NCBI GenBank assembly: GCA_003155465.1
Contig: PMCR01000462.1
Location: 272 to 25,944, forward strand
Origin: Myxococcales bacterium
GTDB taxonomy: Bacteria > Myxococcota > Polyangia > Fen-1088
Direction: 5' to 3'
DNA length: 25,673 nt
Shown: positions 23,795-25,673 of the stretch, one piece after another
How the letters are laid out: the number at the start of each line of letters is the position of its first letter
Numbering within the stretch: the first letter of the stretch is position 1
Translations under genes and position numbers: made by a program
The notes under the pieces: model-generated
What the model was told of the DNA's origin: nothing
Database searches by the model: none
What the model saw: only the letters and a program-made list of their open reading frames with translations

Positions 23795-25673
23795 ATGACC
23801 AGAAAGCTCATCGCTCGCCCAGCTACTAGTGGTCTGCCCGCCGCCCGGCTTGCTGGCGTCGGCTTCGCCGCAATTCTCGCGATTACAGGAATTGGCTGCA
23901 ACAGTGCAGCGGTTGAAAGCGGCTTAGGCACAGGAGGTACTGGCGCCAACGGCACCGGCTCCAATGGAACCGGCGGAGTGACCATTGATCTCAACACAGG
24001 CACCGGCACGGGTGGCTCGACCAAGGGGTGCAACAGCGGGAACACGGCCGGCTGCAAGGTGAAGGTGCCAGAGGGGTGCGGCGATGGAATCAACAATCAG
24101 AATGGCATCGAGCAGTGTGACGACGGGAACACGGTGCCTGGCGACGGGTGCAATGGCGCCTGCAAGGTCGAAGTCAACTGGGAATGTCCCACCGCGGGGG
24201 CCTGCAAGCGAAAGGTGATCTGCGGCGACGGCGTCATCGGCCCAGGCGAGGTTTGCGACGACCGCAATACCATCGATAATGACGGTTGCAATGCAACGTG
24301 CACGGTTCAGGACCCGGCCTATCATTGTATCGCCGGACAACCCTGCACCCGCGTCTCCCAGTGTGGCAACAAGCGCATAGAGCCGGGCGAGAAGTGCGAC
24401 GACGGCAATTCCCAGAGCGACGATGGTTGTAGCAGCACCTGTCAGCTCGAACCTGGTTGGGTTTGCCCGAAGCCTGGCACTTCCTGCAAGAAGGCCCCTC
24501 ACTGCGGCGATGGCGTTGTCAATGCATCGATCGGCGAGGTGTGCGACGACGGCAACCAGAAGGACGGCGATGGCTGTTCCTCGGACTGCAAGACCAAGGG
24601 TCCGGGGTGTGTCTGTACACCCGGCCAGCTGTGCAAGTGCCCGACCGTCAAGTGCGGCAACGGCACCATCGAGGGCAGCGAGAAGTGCGACGACGGCAAC
24701 ACCAAGCCTGGCGATGGCTGCTCGGGGACTTGCGAGATCGAGACCGGGTATGCCTGTCCCTTCACCAATGCCCCGTGCGTGCCTGACTGTGGCGACGGCA
24801 TGGTGCTCAAGCCCATGGAGCAATGCGATCCCGGCGTGAAGGGAACCCACGTGGCCGACGCGTGTTCGAGCACTTGCAAGTTCAACCCAGGCTGGGTTTG
24901 CACCGGCGATCCCCCGAACAACTGCCACCAGACGGTGTGTGGCGACGGCAAGGTCGAAGGCTCCGAGGGCTGCGATGACGGGAACACAAAGCCAAACGAC
25001 GGCTGCTCGCCCACCTGCCACTTTGAGCCGAATTGCAGCTCGGCCACGGGCACGTGCACCTCGAAGTGCGGGGACGGGCTGGTGGTCAACGAGGAGTGCG
25101 ACGATGGAAACACGAACGACAACGACGGTTGCTCGTCGACCTGCAAGGTGGAGCCAGACTTCCAGTGCGCCCAGCCCGCTTCCGACGCGGATACCATGAC
25201 CGTGCCGGTCACCTACCGCGACTTCCTCCTCGGCGGCGATTTCCACGCCGGCGACATGTCGGGTAGTAACGGCGCTGTCACGGGCCTGGTTCAGGGCACG
25301 CTCGACAGCGAAGGCAAGCCGGTCTTTGCCGGCGCGGCCGGCGCTGGGCATATCACCAGTGCGGACACCTTCAAGCAGTGGTACCGGGACGTGCCGGGGG
25401 CCAACACCACCTACGTGTCGAGCCTCCTTCTGCACAACAACGGGAATGGCGGCTTCGTGAACTGGTGGAAGGACGACCAACAGTGGATGGCCTATTCCAA
25501 TGTTCGCTGGTGTTCGGATGGAACGTGCACCAACTGCAACCCTCCGGCGTACGTCAACGACGGCACCATGCAGTGCTTCGCCAAATGCACACCCTGGGGC
25601 GCCACCAACACGAATCCCTGCGTGGCCAACGCGTCGCTGGTCCCCGGGAACCCACTCTTCTTCCCGCTCGACA
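23795..25673 (+). CDS. Cys-rich DUF4215-repeat lipoprotein with fibro-slime domain, runs off the right edge
   Basis: At least 626 residues are in the window. A lipoprotein-like signal peptide ends at about Cys35 (ILAITGIGC), followed by a Gly/Thr/Asn-rich linker (about 36-85). Eight DUF4215-type Cys-rich repeats span about 108-450, with the pattern C-D-D-G-N-x6-D-G-C-x3-C, each preceded by C-G-D-G; the sixth is degenerate (CDPGVKGTHVADAC). A fibro-slime domain starts at about 472 (VTYRDFLLGGDFHAGDM, later FKQWYRDVPGAN and LLLHNNGNGGFVNW) and is incomplete. Such proteins are surface or extracellular matrix components in myxobacteria and relatives. The ATG has GGGAGG at good spacing. The antisense frame of 518 codons here is a shadow. 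Confidence 0.9.
   Translation, partial: MTRKLIARPATSGLPAARLAGVGFAAILAITGIGCNSAAVESGLGTGGTGANGTGSNGTGGVTIDLNTGTGTGGSTKGCNSGNTAGCKVKVPEGCGDGINNQNGIEQCDDGNTVPGDGCNGACKVEVNWECPTAGACKRKVICGDGVIGPGEVCDDRNTIDNDGCNATCTVQDPAYHCIAGQPCTRVSQCGNKRIEPGEKCDDGNSQSDDGCSSTCQLEPGWVCPKPGTSCKKAPHCGDGVVNASIGEVCDDGNQKDGDGCSSDCKTKGPGCVCTPGQLCKCPTVKCGNGTIEGSEKCDDGNTKPGDGCSGTCEIETGYACPFTNAPCVPDCGDGMVLKPMEQCDPGVKGTHVADACSSTCKFNPGWVCTGDPPNNCHQTVCGDGKVEGSEGCDDGNTKPNDGCSPTCHFEPNCSSATGTCTSKCGDGLVVNEECDDGNTNDNDGCSSTCKVEPDFQCAQPASDADTMTVPVTYRDFLLGGDFHAGDMSGSNGAVTGLVQGTLDSEGKPVFAGAAGAGHITSADTFKQWYRDVPGANTTYVSSLLLHNNGNGGFVNWWKDDQQWMAYSNVRWCSDGTCTNCNPPAYVNDGTMQCFAKCTPWGATNTNPCVANASLVPGNPLFFPLD

Noticed and set aside
23280..23795. 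171-codon minus-strand frame over the GH5 remnant
   Set aside because: The plus strand shows clear GH5 similarity on both sides of the stop codon; the antisense frame is a by-product.
23924..25480. 518-codon minus-strand open frame
   Set aside because: It is antisense to the regular Cys-rich repeats of the DUF4215 protein; its apparent periodicity is only the mirror of those repeats.

Overview
The window looks like a high-GC chromosomal segment of a myxobacterium or close relative (Myxococcota; Polyangia-like is my guess, from gene content only). The reasons are Gly/Thr-rich lipoprotein linkers, a Hanks-type kinase with a long Pro-rich linker and one membrane anchor, an FHA protein, a Cys-rich DUF4215 repeat protein with a fibro-slime domain, and ECF sigma signalling beside polysaccharide hydrolases. 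No tRNA, rRNA, CRISPR array, prophage or intact insertion sequence was seen.

Layout. (1) 1-1981: minus-strand secreted family 2 glycoside hydrolase, cut by the left edge. (2) 2300-5972: a PD40/TolB-like propeller lipoprotein, then an ECF sigma factor, a membrane anti-sigma factor with a zinc-finger head and TPR-like tail, and an exported protein with a (Pro-Val)7 linker and a barrel-like C-terminus. (3) 6050-9037: a second family 2 hydrolase, a lipoprotein with a 42-bp tandem repeat, followed by a strong intrinsic terminator. (4) 11733-9166 (minus): a tightly coupled four-gene operon of nucleotidyltransferase, phosphoheptose-isomerase-like SIS protein, GmhB-like HAD phosphatase and small transaldolase. 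It looks like a nucleotide-activated heptose (or related sugar) pathway that lacks the usual GHMP kinase. (5) An FHA protein (+), a two-domain M16 peptidase (-), a possible 51-residue exported peptide (+), a TIGR01777-type epimerase (-), a GT87-like membrane glycosyltransferase (+) and a small lipoprotein (+). (6) 18550-18906: a CCATACC repeat cluster and a transposase-like remnant. (7) 21491-18933 (-): a transmembrane Ser/Thr kinase. (8) 21695-23176: a HAD phosphatase plus an inositol-phosphate-cytidylyltransferase-like enzyme. (9) About 23283-23573: the decayed C-terminal end of a family 5 cellulase. (10) 23795 to the right edge: a DUF4215/fibro-slime lipoprotein.

The recurring theme is carbohydrate at the cell surface: two GH2 enzymes, a dead GH5, two nucleotide-sugar-type modules and a lipid-linked-type glycosyltransferase, accompanied by surface signalling. 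The most notable points are the four-gene heptose-like operon with a built-in transaldolase, the GH2 lipoprotein with a Thr where the acid/base Glu is expected, the GH5 remnant with both a nucleophile substitution and a stop, and the HAD/cytidylyltransferase pair. All family calls are by eye from motifs; none was checked against a database.
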